Below the pieces are notes generated by a model. It did not search any database. It was not told the origin of the DNA and worked only from the letters and a program-made list of their open reading frames with translations. The translations under genes were made by a program, and so were the position numbers. This document shows, one piece after another, positions 30,949-42,220 of a stretch of 64,000 bases of DNA. The DNA is taken from positions 4,676,001 through 4,740,000 of the forward strand of contig NZ_CP114902.1 in assembly GCF_027497235.1 (NCBI RefSeq). Reading direction: 5' to 3'. Positions within the stretch are counted from its first letter, which is position 1; every line of letters starts with the position of its first letter. The DNA is from Micromonospora sp. WMMD1128 (GTDB lineage Bacteria; Actinomycetota; Actinomycetes; Mycobacteriales; Micromonosporaceae).

Positions 30949-31794
30949 CTACGGGTGCATGGCTGTGGGGATCAGGGTGCCGGTCGCCACCAGGACGGCG
31001 GGGCCGGCGAGCCAGCAGGAGTCGGTGGTCACCGTGACCATGAGTCGGCCGCCCGGGACGTCCACCGCCACGATGCCGGTTTCCCGACCGGCGTCGCGCA
31101 ACGCCACCGCGCCGACCGCGCACGCGCCGGTGCCGCAGGAGAGCGTCTCGGCCGAGCCGCGCTCGTAGACCCGCATCAGCACGTGCCCGTCGGTGCCGTC
31201 GACCGGCCCCCCGGGCGTGGTGAACTCGACGTTCACCCCGGTCGGGAACGCCGCCGCCTCCACCTCCGGGGCCCGGGTGAGGTCCAGACCGGCCAGGTCC
31301 AGCGCGGCGGGCAGCGCGCACACCAGGTGCGGGTTGCCCACGTCCACCGCCGTGCCGGTCAGGGTCAGGCCACCCAGGGTGGCGGTGGCCGCCTCGTGGA
31401 GGCGGGGGCGGCGCATCTCGACCGCCACGTCCGGCCCCTCGACGCGGGCCCGCACCAGGCCGGCGCGGGTCGCGATCGGCAGCGTCCCGTCCGTGGGGGC
31501 GACCAGGCCGGTCTCCAGGAGGTAACGCACGAACACCCGGGCCCCGTTTCCGCACATCTCGGCGAACGAGCCGTCGGAGTTCCAGTAGTCCATGAACCAC
31601 TCGGCCTCGCCCGCCAGCGCGACGCCGTCGGGGTGCTTCGCGGCGCGTACCACCCGCAGCACGCCGTCGCCGCCGAGCCCGCGCCGCCGGTCGCAGAGCG
31701 CGGCGACGAGGTCGGACGTCAGGTCGAGCGCGCCGTCCGGGTCGGGCAGGATGACGAAGTCGTTGCCGGTGCCGTGCCCCTTGGTGAACTCCAC
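30949..31794 (-). CDS. dapF: Diaminopimelate epimerase
   Basis: The 281-residue enzyme interconverts LL- and meso-diaminopimelate for lysine and peptidoglycan synthesis. The two catalytic Cys are Cys 81 (MCGNGAR) and Cys 220 (SCGTGACA), in a duplicated fold. N-terminal KGHGTGNDFVIL is typical. Gene order dapF, miaA, LigB-like on one strand is conserved in Actinobacteria. GTG at 31794 is the start; it lies 7 bases after the miaA stop, so the three genes are probably one operon read from the LigB-like gene to dapF. Confidence 0.96.
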   Translation of the reverse strand: MEFTKGHGTGNDFVILPDPDGALDLTSDLVAALCDRRRGLGGDGVLRVVRAAKHPDGVALAGEAEWFMDYWNSDGSFAEMCGNGARVFVRYLLETGLVAPTDGTLPIATRAGLVRARVEGPDVAVEMRRPRLHEAATATLGGLTLTGTAVDVGNPHLVCALPAALDLAGLDLTRAPEVEAAAFPTGVNVEFTTPGGPVDGTDGHVLMRVYERGSAETLSCGTGACAVGAVALRDAGRETGIVAVDVPGGRLMVTVTTDSCWLAGPAVLVATGTLIPTAMHP

Positions 31795-31801
31795 GCCCCC
31801 A

Positions 31802-32707
31802 TCATTCCCGATCCCCGGCGGCGATCCGCAGCGCCGTGTCGACGAACCCGGGGGCGGCCGAGTCGAGCCAGCGCACCCGCGGGTCGCGCCGGAACCACGA
31901 GCGCTGCCGGCGGACGAAACGCCGGGTGGCCCGGATCGTCTCCTCGTGCGCCTGCGCCTCCGTCAGCTCACCGGCAAGGAAGCGCAGCACCTGCTGGTAG
32001 CCGAGCGCGCGGCTGGCCGTCCGCCCCGCCGGCAGCCCCTGCCCGACGAGCGAGCGCACCTCGTCGACCAGGCCGTCGGCCCACATCCGGTCCACCCGCA
32101 GCGCGATCCGCTCGTCCAACGCGGCGGTGTCCAGGTCGACCCCGAGCTGAACGGACGGGTAGTACGGCGTGGGCGCGGGCAGCGACGCGGTGAACGGCGC
32201 GCCGGTCAGCTCGATCACCTCGAGCGCCCGGACGATCCGCCGGCCGTTGCCGGGCAGGATGCCGGCCGCCGCCTCCGGGTCCGCCTCGGCCAGGCGGGCG
32301 TGCAGCGGACCCGGGCCGACCGCCGCCAGCTCCGCCTCCAGCCGGGCCCGCAGCGCCGGGTCGGTGCCGGGGAACTCGAACCGCTCCAGCACCGCCCGCA
32401 CGTAGAGCCCGGAGCCGCCGACCAGCAGCGGCACCCGGCCCCGGGCCAGGATGTCGTCGACCGCCGCGCGGGCCAGCGCCTGGTATTCGGCGACGCTCGC
32501 CGGCTCCGTCACCGGCCAGATGTCCAGCAGGTGGTGCGGCACCCCCTCCCGCTCGGCCGGCGTCAGCTTCGCGGTGCCGACGTCCATGCCCCGGTAGAGC
32601 TGCATCGAGTCGGCGTTGACCACCTCGCCGTCGAGCGCGTGCGCCAGCGCGATGCTCAGCGCCGACTTGCCGGCCGCGGTCGGCCCGACCACCGCGACGA
32701 CTGTCAT
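31802..32707 (-). CDS. miaA: tRNA dimethylallyltransferase
   Basis: The 301-residue enzyme transfers a dimethylallyl group to A37 of tRNAs reading U-initial codons. Motifs are the P-loop GPTAAGKS, ADSMQLYRGMDVGTAK, HHLLDIWP, LLVGGSGLYVRAVL and the RRFVRRQRSWFRRD basic segment. Its product is the substrate for MiaB encoded near 37 kb. The ATG overlaps the TGA of the upstream LigB-like gene (ATGA). Confidence 0.96.
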   Translation of the reverse strand: MTVVAVVGPTAAGKSALSIALAHALDGEVVNADSMQLYRGMDVGTAKLTPAEREGVPHHLLDIWPVTEPASVAEYQALARAAVDDILARGRVPLLVGGSGLYVRAVLERFEFPGTDPALRARLEAELAAVGPGPLHARLAEADPEAAAGILPGNGRRIVRALEVIELTGAPFTASLPAPTPYYPSVQLGVDLDTAALDERIALRVDRMWADGLVDEVRSLVGQGLPAGRTASRALGYQQVLRFLAGELTEAQAHEETIRATRRFVRRQRSWFRRDPRVRWLDSAAPGFVDTALRIAAGDRE

Positions 32708-33423
32708 GACCGCTCCCAGTTCGCCACGAAGTAGGCAACGCCGTAGGGCGCGGCGTGGTAGCTCAACCCGCCCCGCCAACGGCCGCCCGCCGCGCCGACC
32801 GCGCCGGCGAGCACCTGCCACGCGGCCCGCCCGGCGGCCCGCAGCTCGCCGGAGAGCACCGGGTCCAGGCCGCGCAGGGCGTCGGCGTCCGCGCCGGCCA
32901 GGGCCGCGGCGACCCCCTCGTCGTACGCCTGCGCGCGCGGGTCGTCGTACCCCGGCGCCGTGACGCCCCGGCAGGCGGACCCGTCGCCGAGCACGAGCAG
33001 CGCGACCCGCGGATCGTCGTCGAGGACCAGGCTCGCGCCGAACGCCGCGCACTCCGCCGGGGTGGCGTCGTGCGCCACCGACCGGGCCAGTCGGGGCAGC
33101 CCGGTGCCGGCGCGGCCGAGCAGCCACGCGCCGATGGTCAGGCTCAACGGCAGGCGGTCCCCGCCGGCGCAGTTGACCTTCCACAGCCGCACGTGGCGGT
33201 CCAGCCCGTACGGACGCAGCGAGCCGTGCTCGGCGGCGTTGAACCGGACGGTCTCCGGGCCACCACCGACCAGCAGGATCGCCTCGGGCCCGGCGGCGAG
33301 CAACCGGGCCACCGCCGCGTCGGCGGCGGCGCGCAGGTCGTCCAGCTCCGGCGCGGCGGCGCCGGCCAGCTCGGGTACGAGCAGGGGCGGATGGGGGCAG
33401 ACGGCGGCGGCGACCAGGGGCAC
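32704..33423 (-). CDS. LigB-like/class III extradiol dioxygenase-fold protein of unknown function
   Basis: The 239-residue protein starts VAAAVCPHPPLLVPELAG, the pattern found in class III extradiol dioxygenase B-subunit folds, with a later LLVLGDGSACRG. Metal-binding His of true dioxygenases are not all evident beyond the first, so catalysis is uncertain. Mycobacteria have an equivalent gene immediately before miaA (Rv2728c, from memory). Its stop overlaps the miaA start by 4 bases. GTG at 33423 is the start. Confidence 0.75.
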   Translation of the reverse strand: MPLVAAAVCPHPPLLVPELAGAAAPELDDLRAAADAAVARLLAAGPEAILLVGGGPETVRFNAAEHGSLRPYGLDRHVRLWKVNCAGGDRLPLSLTIGAWLLGRAGTGLPRLARSVAHDATPAECAAFGASLVLDDDPRVALLVLGDGSACRGVTAPGYDDPRAQAYDEGVAAALAGADADALRGLDPVLSGELRAAGRAAWQVLAGAVGAAGGRWRGGLSYHAAPYGVAYFVANWERS

Positions 33424-33623
33424 GACCCCAACCTATCGGGGCGTCCCGGTGCGTCCCCGCGCCGATCCGGCCATCGAGGGCGTACGACACCGTATGGTCA
33501 CGGTCGACGACAGGCGCTCGACACGGACGGGGGCGGACCTGTGACAATGCCGGGAGAAAGTTTGCTGCGCCGTGGCGGCGCCGAGGGCTGTCCCCTCGAC
33601 GCCGGGAGAACGAGGATGGGCAC

Positions 33624-34832
33624 ATGAGCGACTGGACTGCCTTCGGACGGGTGGACGAGGACGGCACCGTCTACGTCAAGACCGGCGACGGCGAGCGGGT
33701 GGTCGGATCCTGGCAGGCGGGGGCCCCGGAGGAAGGGCTCGCCCACTTCGCCCGGCGCTTCGCCGACCTGGTGACCGAGGTCGACCTGACCGAGGCCCGG
33801 CTCAACTCGGGCGCGGCGGACGCCGGCCACTCGCTGACCACGATCCGCCGGATCCGGGCGTCGCTGCCCGAGGCGCACGTCGTCGGGGACATCGACGCCC
33901 TGGCCGCCCGGTTGGACAAGCTGGCCACGGTCGCCGAGGAGAAGGCCGGCGAGGCCAAGGCGGCCCGTGAGGCCGCCCGGGGCGAGGCGCTCGCCCGCAA
34001 GACGGCCCTGGTCGAGGAGGCCGAGAAGCTCGCCGCCGAGTCGACCGGCTGGAAGACCGCAGGCGACCGGCTCAAGGAGATCCTCGACGAGTGGAAGACG
34101 ATCCGCGGCGTCGACAAGAAGGCCGACGGCGAGCTGTGGAAGCGGTTCGCCGCGGCCCGGGACGGCTTCACCCGCCGTCGGGGCGCCCACTTCGCCTCCC
34201 TCGACCAGCAGCGCAAGCAGGCGCAGACGGTCAAGGAGGAGCTGGTCGCCGAGGCGGAGAAGCTCAAGGAGTCGACCGACTGGGGCGTCACCGCCGGCCA
34301 GCTCAAGGACCTGATGGCCCAGTGGAAGGCCGCGCCGCGTGCCGCCAAGGAGGCCGAGCAGAAGCTCTGGGAACGGTTCCGGGCGGCGCAGGACGAATTC
34401 TTCACCCGGCGCAGTGAGGTCTTCTCCGCCCGCGACAACGAGCAGCGGGCCAACCTGGAGCGTAAGCAGGCGCTGCTGGCCGAGGCCGAGGCGCTCGACG
34501 TGGACGGCGACCCGAAGGGCGCCCAGGCGAAGCTGCGCGAGATCCAGGCGCAGTGGCACGAGGCCGGCCGGGTGCCCCGCGAGGCGGCGGCCGGCCTGGA
34601 GCGCCGGCTGCGGGCCGTGGACGACAAGGTCCGCGAGGTGATGGACTCGGCGTGGCGGCGCACCTCCAAGGAGGACAACCCGCTGCTGGCGCAGATGCGC
34701 GCCCAGGTGGCCGAGGCCGAGGACCGCCTGACCCGGGCCCAGGCCGCCGGCGACACCCGCCGCATCAGGGAGGCCGAGCAGGCCCTCACCTCGAAGCGCC
34801 AGTTCCTCCAGCTGGCCGAACAGGCGGGCTGA
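33624..34832 (+). CDS. DUF349 repeat protein
   Basis: The 402-residue protein is highly charged, helical, and contains at least three DUF349-type repeats recognisable by W-x(n)-K and F-RA-xxD/E-F-xRR patterns, for example around ELWKRFAAARDGFTRRR and KLWERFRAAQDEFFTRR, with an N-terminal lobe starting DWTAFGRVDEDGTVYVKTG. Coiled-coil formation is likely. No signal peptide or membrane segment is seen. The mycobacterial gene Rv2731 has this position and type (from memory). Function unknown. It is divergent from the LigB-like/miaA/dapF set. Confidence 0.82.
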   Translation: MSDWTAFGRVDEDGTVYVKTGDGERVVGSWQAGAPEEGLAHFARRFADLVTEVDLTEARLNSGAADAGHSLTTIRRIRASLPEAHVVGDIDALAARLDKLATVAEEKAGEAKAAREAARGEALARKTALVEEAEKLAAESTGWKTAGDRLKEILDEWKTIRGVDKKADGELWKRFAAARDGFTRRRGAHFASLDQQRKQAQTVKEELVAEAEKLKESTDWGVTAGQLKDLMAQWKAAPRAAKEAEQKLWERFRAAQDEFFTRRSEVFSARDNEQRANLERKQALLAEAEALDVDGDPKGAQAKLREIQAQWHEAGRVPREAAAGLERRLRAVDDKVREVMDSAWRRTSKEDNPLLAQMRAQVAEAEDRLTRAQAAGDTRRIREAEQALTSKRQFLQLAEQAG

Positions 34833-36811
<1,979 letters not shown>

Positions 36812-36813
36812 GG

Positions 36814-36870
36814 TTGTAAGGAGGGGGCCCCGCTTAACGCATTCGGTAGAGGAGGGGCCCCCGCTTAACA
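36814..36870 (+). repeat. 57-bp GGGGCCCC-centred element, copy C
   Basis: It begins TTGTAAGGAGGGGGCCCC and ends GCTTAACA, two bases after the cellulase stop. It is followed at 36875-36899 by an extra half in inverted orientation, making this copy 1.5 units long. Confidence 0.85.
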
Positions 36871-36896
36871 CGAGGTGTTAAGCGGGGGCCCCTCCT
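36850..36896. terminator. Perfect 22-bp hairpin between cellulase and miaB
   Basis: The second half of repeat copy C (36850-36871) and an inverted extra half (36875-36896) are exact reverse complements with the loop GAG. The hairpin lies between convergent genes and should act in both directions. Confidence 0.75.
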
Positions 36897-36912
36897 AACC
36901 GTCAGGGCGGGG

Positions 36913-38412
36913 TCAGCGGGCGGCGCAACCGCCGGTGGCGGCGGGCGGCGCGGCCGGCGCGCCGACCGTCGGCAACCCGAGCAGCACCCCGGGGGTACGC
37001 GGGGCCCGCCCCGCCTCGGCCGCGTCGCCGGCCCGGGTACGCCGGTGCGCGAGCGGCGCACCGTCGGCGTTGAGGTGGTGCGGCGCCGCGTACGTGACGG
37101 CGGTGTGCACGATGTCGCCGGGGCGGATCCGCCCGGCCAGCTCGCCGGTGGCGAAGTGCACCAGGCGGCCGTCGCGGGCGCGGCCGGACATCCGGCCGGT
37201 GCGCTCGTCCTTGCGCCCCTCGCCGACGGCGACGAGCACCTCGACGGTCTCCCCCACCAGCTTCCGGTTCTCCGCCCAGGTGATCTCCTCGACGCACGCG
37301 ACCAGACGCTCGTACCGCTCCTGCACGACCGGCTTGGGCAGTTGGTCGTCCATGATGGCGGCCGGGGTGCCGGGGCGCTTGGAGTACTGGAACGTGAACG
37401 CCGAGGAGAACCGGGCCTCCCGGACCACGTCGAGGGTGCGGGCGAAGTCCGCCTCGGTCTCGCCGGGGAAGCCGACGATGATGTCCGTGGTGATCGCCGC
37501 GTCCGGCATCGCCGCCCGGACCTTCTCGATGATCCCGAGGTAGCGCTCCGAGCGGTACGAGCGGCGCATGGCCCGCAGCACGTCGTCGGAGCCGGACTGC
37601 AACGGCATGTGCAGCGAGTGGCAGACGTTCGGCGTCTCGGCCATGGCCGCGATCACGTCGTCGGTGAAGTCCTTCGGGTGCGGGCTGGTGAACCGGACCC
37701 GCTCCAGCCCGTCGATGTCGCCGCAGGCCCGCAGCAGCTTGCCGAAGGCGTACCGGTCGCCGAACTCGACGCCGTAGGAGTTGACGTTCTGCCCGAGCAG
37801 GGTCACCTCCAGCACGCCTTCGTCGACGAGCGCGCGCACCTCGGAGAGGACGTCGCCGGGACGGCGGTCCTTCTCCCGGCCGCGCAGGGCGGGCACGATG
37901 CAGAACGTGCAGGTGTTGTTGCAGCCGACGGAGATGGAGACCCAACCGGCGTACGTCGACTCGCGCCGCGTCGGCAGCGTGGACGGGAAGACCTCGAGCG
38001 ACTCGAGGATCTCCACCTCGGCGGCGGCGTTGTGCCGGGCCCGGTCCAGCAGCACCGGCAGCGAGCCGATGTTGTGCGTGCCGAAGACCACGTCCACCCA
38101 GGGCGCCTTGCGGACGATCTCGCCGCGGTCCTTCTGGGCCAGGCAGCCGCCGACCGCGATCTGCATCCCGGGGTGCTTCGCCTTGACCGGGCGCAGGTGA
38201 CCCAGGTTGCCGTAGAGCCGGTTGTCGGCGTTCTCCCGGACCGCGCAGGTGTTGAACACCACCACGTCGGGCTGATCGTCGGCCTCGGCGGCGCGCACGT
38301 ATCCGGCGTCCTCGAGGAGGCCGGAGATGCGCTCGGAGTCGTGCACGTTCATCTGGCAGCCGTACGTACGCACCTGGTAGGTGCGCGGGCTGCCCACGGC
38401 TGCGGTAGTCAT
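36913..38412 (-). CDS. miaB: tRNA-2-methylthio-N6-dimethylallyladenosine synthase
   Basis: The 499-residue radical SAM enzyme adds the methylthio group to i6A37 made by MiaA. It has an N-terminal UPF0004 domain with three Fe-S Cys (19, 56, 90), the radical SAM motif CNNTCTFC (Cys 164, 168, 171), and a TRAM domain beginning [14 protein letters not shown]. The C-terminus has an extra 60 residues, rich in Ala, Pro and Arg, after the TRAM domain. ATG at 38412. A short tandem repeat lies just upstream. Confidence 0.95.
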   Translation of the reverse strand: MTTAAVGSPRTYQVRTYGCQMNVHDSERISGLLEDAGYVRAAEADDQPDVVVFNTCAVRENADNRLYGNLGHLRPVKAKHPGMQIAVGGCLAQKDRGEIVRKAPWVDVVFGTHNIGSLPVLLDRARHNAAAEVEILESLEVFPSTLPTRRESTYAGWVSISVGCNNTCTFCIVPALRGREKDRRPGDVLSEVRALVDEGVLEVTLLGQNVNSYGVEFGDRYAFGKLLRACGDIDGLERVRFTSPHPKDFTDDVIAAMAETPNVCHSLHMPLQSGSDDVLRAMRRSYRSERYLGIIEKVRAAMPDAAITTDIIVGFPGETEADFARTLDVVREARFSSAFTFQYSKRPGTPAAIMDDQLPKPVVQERYERLVACVEEITWAENRKLVGETVEVLVAVGEGRKDERTGRMSGRARDGRLVHFATGELAGRIRPGDIVHTAVTYAAPHHLNADGAPLAHRRTRAGDAAEAGRAPRTPGVLLGLPTVGAPAAPPAATGGCAAR

Positions 38413-38456
38413 GACCCGGACAGCGTATCCGGGTGGCGCCGGTACGCGCCGCCGGC

Positions 38457-38528
38457 GGTCAGCCGGCGACGGTCAGGCGGCGGTCAGCCGATAGCGGTCA
38501 GGCCCCGGCGGTCAGCGGCGACGGTCAG
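38457..38528. repeat. Short imperfect tandem repeat (six GGTCAG units)
   Basis: GGTCAG recurs at 38457, 38471, 38482, 38496, 38510 and 38523, spaced 11 to 14 bases, between the miaB start and the stop of the next minus-strand gene. The last unit contains that gene's TGA. On the minus strand the unit reads CTGACCGYCGCC. Confidence 0.6.
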
Positions 38529-39004
38529 GCGGCGGCGAGCGCCGGTGCGACCGAGTCCGGCGCCCACCGGGAGCGGTGGCAGCGCGACCAGCCCCGGCAG
38601 CCGGGGTCGGCGAGCGTGCAGAGCCGCTGGTCGCTGAGGACCTCGCCGTCGTCGGTCTCGACCACGTCGAAGTGCACCGGGCGGATGGTGCCGTCCGGGG
38701 CGACAAGCAGGTGCCGGCCGGCGTCGAGCGTGTCGTCGCGCATCAGGCAGTTGCGGCCCAGCACCCGGGCCAGCGCCGCGATGGCGGGCAGCTCGGCCAG
38801 GCTTTCGGGTACGCCGTAGCAGTCGACCACCGTCCCGTACGCCCCGGGCGCCTCCCACACGTCGCAGACCACCGCGTACGCGGGCAGCCGGCCCGGGTCG
38901 GCGACGGCGAGGGGCATCACCACCCGGCCGAGCGCCTCGGCCATCGCCGGGTAGACCTCCACCGGCGCGCCGCCGTTGATTCTCCAGTTCCACAGCTCGG
39001 TCAT
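38525..39004 (-). CDS. Hypothetical protein, conserved-looking
   Basis: The 159-residue protein begins MTELWNWRINGGAPVEVY and has no recognisable domain, signal peptide or membrane segment. Cys residues at YAVVCDVWEAPG, VVDCYGVPE, GRNCLMRD, RLCTL, PGCRGW and SRCHRS are frequent, and a set of Trp/Arg near the end is notable. GGAGGCAGC lies 4 bases before the ATG, so the start is well supported. The gap to miaB is occupied by short tandem repeats. I cannot assign a function. Confidence 0.65.
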   Translation of the reverse strand: MTELWNWRINGGAPVEVYPAMAEALGRVVMPLAVADPGRLPAYAVVCDVWEAPGAYGTVVDCYGVPESLAELPAIAALARVLGRNCLMRDDTLDAGRHLLVAPDGTIRPVHFDVVETDDGEVLSDQRLCTLADPGCRGWSRCHRSRWAPDSVAPALAAA

Positions 39005-39206
39005 GCTGCCTCCTCGCTGCGCTCGTCCCACCGGCCTCCGGATCGGGCCTTACTGACGATGGTGGGGGGCATTTAGCCTCAGCCGGGGGCAAGTTACCGG
39101 TCTGTGACCATTCCGGGCAAAATTTCCCTGGGCGACGTTGCCCGCAGTGGCGGGAAGGTGACAGTTTATCGAGTATGGTGCCCGGTTCCCCGGGCTGCCG
39201 CGCCGG

Positions 39207-40196
39207 TCACCGGAGCTGGATCAGGTGGTCCGAGGTGGGCCGCAGCTCCCCGATCACCGTGCCGCCCGGCACCTCGCCCGCGACGAGCAGCCCGCCCGAG
39301 GTCTGGGCGTCGGCCAGCAGCAGCCGCTCGGACTCGTCGGCGCCCCCGAAGTCGGTCCACGGCGTCACCCAGTCGAGGTTGCGGCGGGTGCCGCCACTGA
39401 CGTACCCGTCGCGCAGCGCCTCCCGCGCGCCCGGCAGGTACGGCACCGCGGCGGTGTCGATCGCGACCGTGAGCCGGCTGGCCCGGGCCAGCTTCGAGGC
39501 GTGCCCGAGCAGCCCGAAGCCGGTCACGTCGGTGCCGCAGCGGATGCCGGCGGCCACCGCCGCCCGGGCGGCGTCCCGGTTGAGCCGGGCCATCGACTCG
39601 ACCGCCTCGGGAAACCGCTTCCCGGTCTGCTTGTGCCGGGTGTTGAGCACGCCCACGCCGAGCGGCTTCGTCAGCGACAACGGCAGCCCGGCCCGCCCGG
39701 CGTCCAGGGTGATCAGCTCCTCCGGACGGACCACGCCGGTGACCGCCAGACCGTACTTCGGGCCGTCGTCGTCGACGCTGTGCCCGCCGGCCAGGTGACA
39801 GCCGGCCTCGTTCGCCACGTCCTGCCCGCCTCGCAGCACCTCGCGGGCCAACTCCAGCGGCAGCACCTCGCGCGGCCAGCAGAGCAGGTTGAGCGCGACG
39901 AGCGGGGTGCCGCCCATGGCGTACACGTCAGAAAGCGCGTTCGCGGCGGCGATGCGGCCCCAGTCGTAGGCGTCGTCGACGACCGGGGTGAAGAAGTCGG
40001 CGGTGGTCACCAGGCCGGTGCGCGCGTCCAGCCGGACCACCGCGGCGTCGTCGCCGTTCTCCAGGCCGACCAGGAGGTCAGCCGTGCCGGCGCTCGGGCC
40101 GAGGCCGGCGACCATCGCCTCCAGCTCGCCGGGCGGGATCTTGCAGGCGCAGCCGCCGCCGCGGGCATGATCGGTCAGCCGGAACGTGTCGGTCAT
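39207..40196 (-). CDS. selD: Selenide, water dikinase (selenophosphate synthetase)
   Basis: The 329-residue enzyme makes selenophosphate from selenide and ATP, the donor for selenocysteine or selenouridine. The N-terminal GGGCACKIPP motif has Cys in the catalytic position of the GxGC/UxCK motif, with the adjacent Lys. Later segments include LVTTADFFTPVVDDAYDWGRIAAANALSDVYAMGG (metal-binding Asp) and ADAQTSGGLL. No selA, selB or selenocysteine tRNA lies next to it in the window. It is divergent from gluA. The ATG at 40196 keeps the catalytic loop near the N-terminus. Confidence 0.93.
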   Translation of the reverse strand: MTDTFRLTDHARGGGCACKIPPGELEAMVAGLGPSAGTADLLVGLENGDDAAVVRLDARTGLVTTADFFTPVVDDAYDWGRIAAANALSDVYAMGGTPLVALNLLCWPREVLPLELAREVLRGGQDVANEAGCHLAGGHSVDDDGPKYGLAVTGVVRPEELITLDAGRAGLPLSLTKPLGVGVLNTRHKQTGKRFPEAVESMARLNRDAARAAVAAGIRCGTDVTGFGLLGHASKLARASRLTVAIDTAAVPYLPGAREALRDGYVSGGTRRNLDWVTPWTDFGGADESERLLLADAQTSGGLLVAGEVPGGTVIGELRPTSDHLIQLR

Positions 40197-40352
40197 CGCC
40201 TCATGATCTCCGCGATCCGGCGCCGCCGCCACTGGGACGCGCCTTCGGCGGAACGGAATTCGGACGCACCGGCACGCCGTCGACCGGTGTTACCGCTCCG
40301 TGACCATCTCGGTTGCGTTCTGCCACGTCACCCCGCCTACAGTTGCCCAACC

Positions 40353-40370
40353 GGGGGTCGACCGACCCCC
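40353..40370 (+). other. Short GC hairpin in the gluA leader
   Basis: GGGGGTCG at 40353-40360 and CGACCCCC at 40363-40370 pair perfectly around AC. It lies 33 bases before the gluA start in the 206-base selD-gluA intergenic region. Whether it is a structured leader or an operator is unknown. Confidence 0.4.
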
Positions 40371-40402
40371 TCACGGCACGGACGACAGGGACGACAGGGA
40401 CG

Positions 40403-41158
40403 GTGGACGACGTGACGACGGGCGACCCGCTGATCGTGCTCGACGGGGTCAACAAGTGGTTCGGGCCGCTGCACGTGCTCGACGACGTGTCCCTCTCCGT
40501 CGGCCGGGGCGAGGTGGTCGTGGTGATCGGCCCGTCCGGCTCCGGCAAGTCGACGCTGTGCCGCACCATCAACCGGCTGGAGCCGATCGACAACGGCACC
40601 ATCACGTTCGACGGGCAGCCGCTGCCGGCCGAGGGCAAGCCCCTGGCCAGGCTGCGCAGCGAGGTCGGCATGGTGTTCCAGTCGTTCAACCTCTTCGCGC
40701 ACAAGAGCATCCTGGAGAACGTGACGCTCGGGCCGATCAAGGTACGCAAGGAGAAGCCGGCCGCCGCCCGCGAGCGCGGCCTGGCCCTGCTCGACCGCGT
40801 CGGCATCGCCAACCAGGCGGACAAGTACCCGGCGCAGCTCTCCGGCGGCCAGCAGCAGCGGGCGGCGATCGCCCGCGCGCTGGCCATGCAGCCCAAGGCG
40901 ATGCTCTTCGACGAGCCGACCAGCGCGCTCGACCCGGAGATGGTCGGCGAGGTGCTCGACGTGATGACCTCGCTGGCCCGCGACGGCATGACCATGGTGG
41001 TGGTCACCCACGAGATGGGCTTCGCCCGGCACGCGGCCAACCGGGTCATCTTCATGGCCGACGGCAAGCTCGTCGAGGACGCGTCGCCGACCGAGTTCTT
41101 CGCGAATCCGCGCAGCGAGCGCGCGAAGGACTTCCTCTCCAAGATCCTCACGCACTGA
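40403..41158 (+). CDS. gluA: Amino-acid (glutamate-type) ABC transporter ATP-binding protein
   Basis: The 251-residue ATPase has Walker [11 protein letters not shown]-loop MVFQSFNLF, signature LSGGQQQR, Walker B MLFDEPT and the switch His in VTHEMGF. This is the polar amino-acid importer class. GTG at 40403 is preceded by CAGGGACG; GTG at 40412 is another possibility. The order ATPase, binding protein, two permeases matches gluABCD of Corynebacterium and Streptomyces. The substrate is presumably glutamate or a related amino acid. Confidence 0.92.
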   Translation: MDDVTTGDPLIVLDGVNKWFGPLHVLDDVSLSVGRGEVVVVIGPSGSGKSTLCRTINRLEPIDNGTITFDGQPLPAEGKPLARLRSEVGMVFQSFNLFAHKSILENVTLGPIKVRKEKPAAARERGLALLDRVGIANQADKYPAQLSGGQQQRAAIARALAMQPKAMLFDEPTSALDPEMVGEVLDVMTSLARDGMTMVVVTHEMGFARHAANRVIFMADGKLVEDASPTEFFANPRSERAKDFLSKILTH

Positions 41159-41208
41159 GCGTCCGTAGTGGAGCCGTCCCGGCGGCTCCGTCGAAGAAGG
41201 AGATGAGT

Positions 41209-42141
41209 ATGCGTTACAAGCGCGTGGCCGCGGTGGCCATGATGGCCTCGCTCGCCCTTTCCGCCGCCGCCTGCGGCAAGGAGGGGGACCCGGCCCCGAG
41301 CGGCGGCAACGCCAGCGGCGGGGCGCAGTCCGACAACTGCACCACCTCCGGCGTCACCTTCACTCCCAAGACGGATGCCAACGTCGCCGGAAGTCCCACC
41401 TTCGACAAGATCAAGTCGGCGGGCAAGGTGGTCGTCGGCGTGAAGTTCGACCAGCCCAACCTCGGCTACAAGGACGCGCAGGGCAAGCGCTGCGGCTTCG
41501 ACATCGAGATCGCCCAGTACGTCGCCAGCACGCTCGGCGTCGACCCGGCGAAGATCGAGTACAAGGAGATCGCCTCGGCCAACCGGGAGACCGCGATCAA
41601 GGGTGGCGAGATCGACTACTACGTCGGCACCTACTCGATCACCGACAAGCGCAAGAACGACGTCGCCTTCGCCGGCCCGTACTTCGTCGCCGGCCAGGAC
41701 CTGCTGGTCCGCAAGGACGACTCGTCGATCACCGGCAAGGACACGCTCAAGGGCAAGAAGGTCTGCTCGGCCACCGGCTCCACCCCGATCCAGAAGGTCC
41801 GGGACGAGGGCATGACCGAGCCGGAGAACATCGTCGAGTTCAAGACCTACTCCGAGTGCGTCTCCCAGCTCCTGGACAAGAAGGTCGACGCGGTCACCAC
41901 CGACGACGCCATCCTCAAGGGCTACGCCGCGCAGAACCCCGACGAGCTCAAGGTCGTCGGCCAGCCGTTCAGCACCGAGAAGTACGGCATCGGCCTGCCC
42001 AAGGACGACAAGGCGCTGCGCGACTACGTCAACGACCAGATCGAGGCGTCGTTCGAGGACGGCACCTGGAAGAAGATCTACGACGGCACGCTCGGCAAGT
42101 CCGGCTCCCCGGCCACCCCGCCGCAGCTCGAGCGGTACTGA
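41209..42141 (+). CDS. gluB: Extracellular amino-acid-binding lipoprotein of the ABC transporter
   Basis: The 310-residue solute-binding protein has a signal peptide and lipobox LSAAAC (Cys 22), then a family 3 solute-binding fold: VVGVKFDQPNLGYKD, GFDIEIAQYVAS, EIDYYVGTYSITDKRK and FAGPYF. It delivers substrate to the GluCD channel from the outer face. AAGGAG lies 6 bases before ATG 41209; ATG 41203 would directly abut the site and is less likely. The gap after gluA is 50 bases. Confidence 0.92.
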   Translation: MRYKRVAAVAMMASLALSAAACGKEGDPAPSGGNASGGAQSDNCTTSGVTFTPKTDANVAGSPTFDKIKSAGKVVVGVKFDQPNLGYKDAQGKRCGFDIEIAQYVASTLGVDPAKIEYKEIASANRETAIKGGEIDYYVGTYSITDKRKNDVAFAGPYFVAGQDLLVRKDDSSITGKDTLKGKKVCSATGSTPIQKVRDEGMTEPENIVEFKTYSECVSQLLDKKVDAVTTDDAILKGYAAQNPDELKVVGQPFSTEKYGIGLPKDDKALRDYVNDQIEASFEDGTWKKIYDGTLGKSGSPATPPQLERY

Positions 42142-42220
42142 CGGTCCGCCACCCGACGTCATGCCGGGCGGGGAGGTCCTCCTCCCCGCCCGGCACCGTC
42201 TGACAGTCTGAGAGCGAGGC

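Noticed and set aside
39005..39206. Possible selenocysteine tRNA next to selD
   Set aside because: No acceptor-stem pairing, T-loop or expected 8-bp arms could be found in this 202-bp space.
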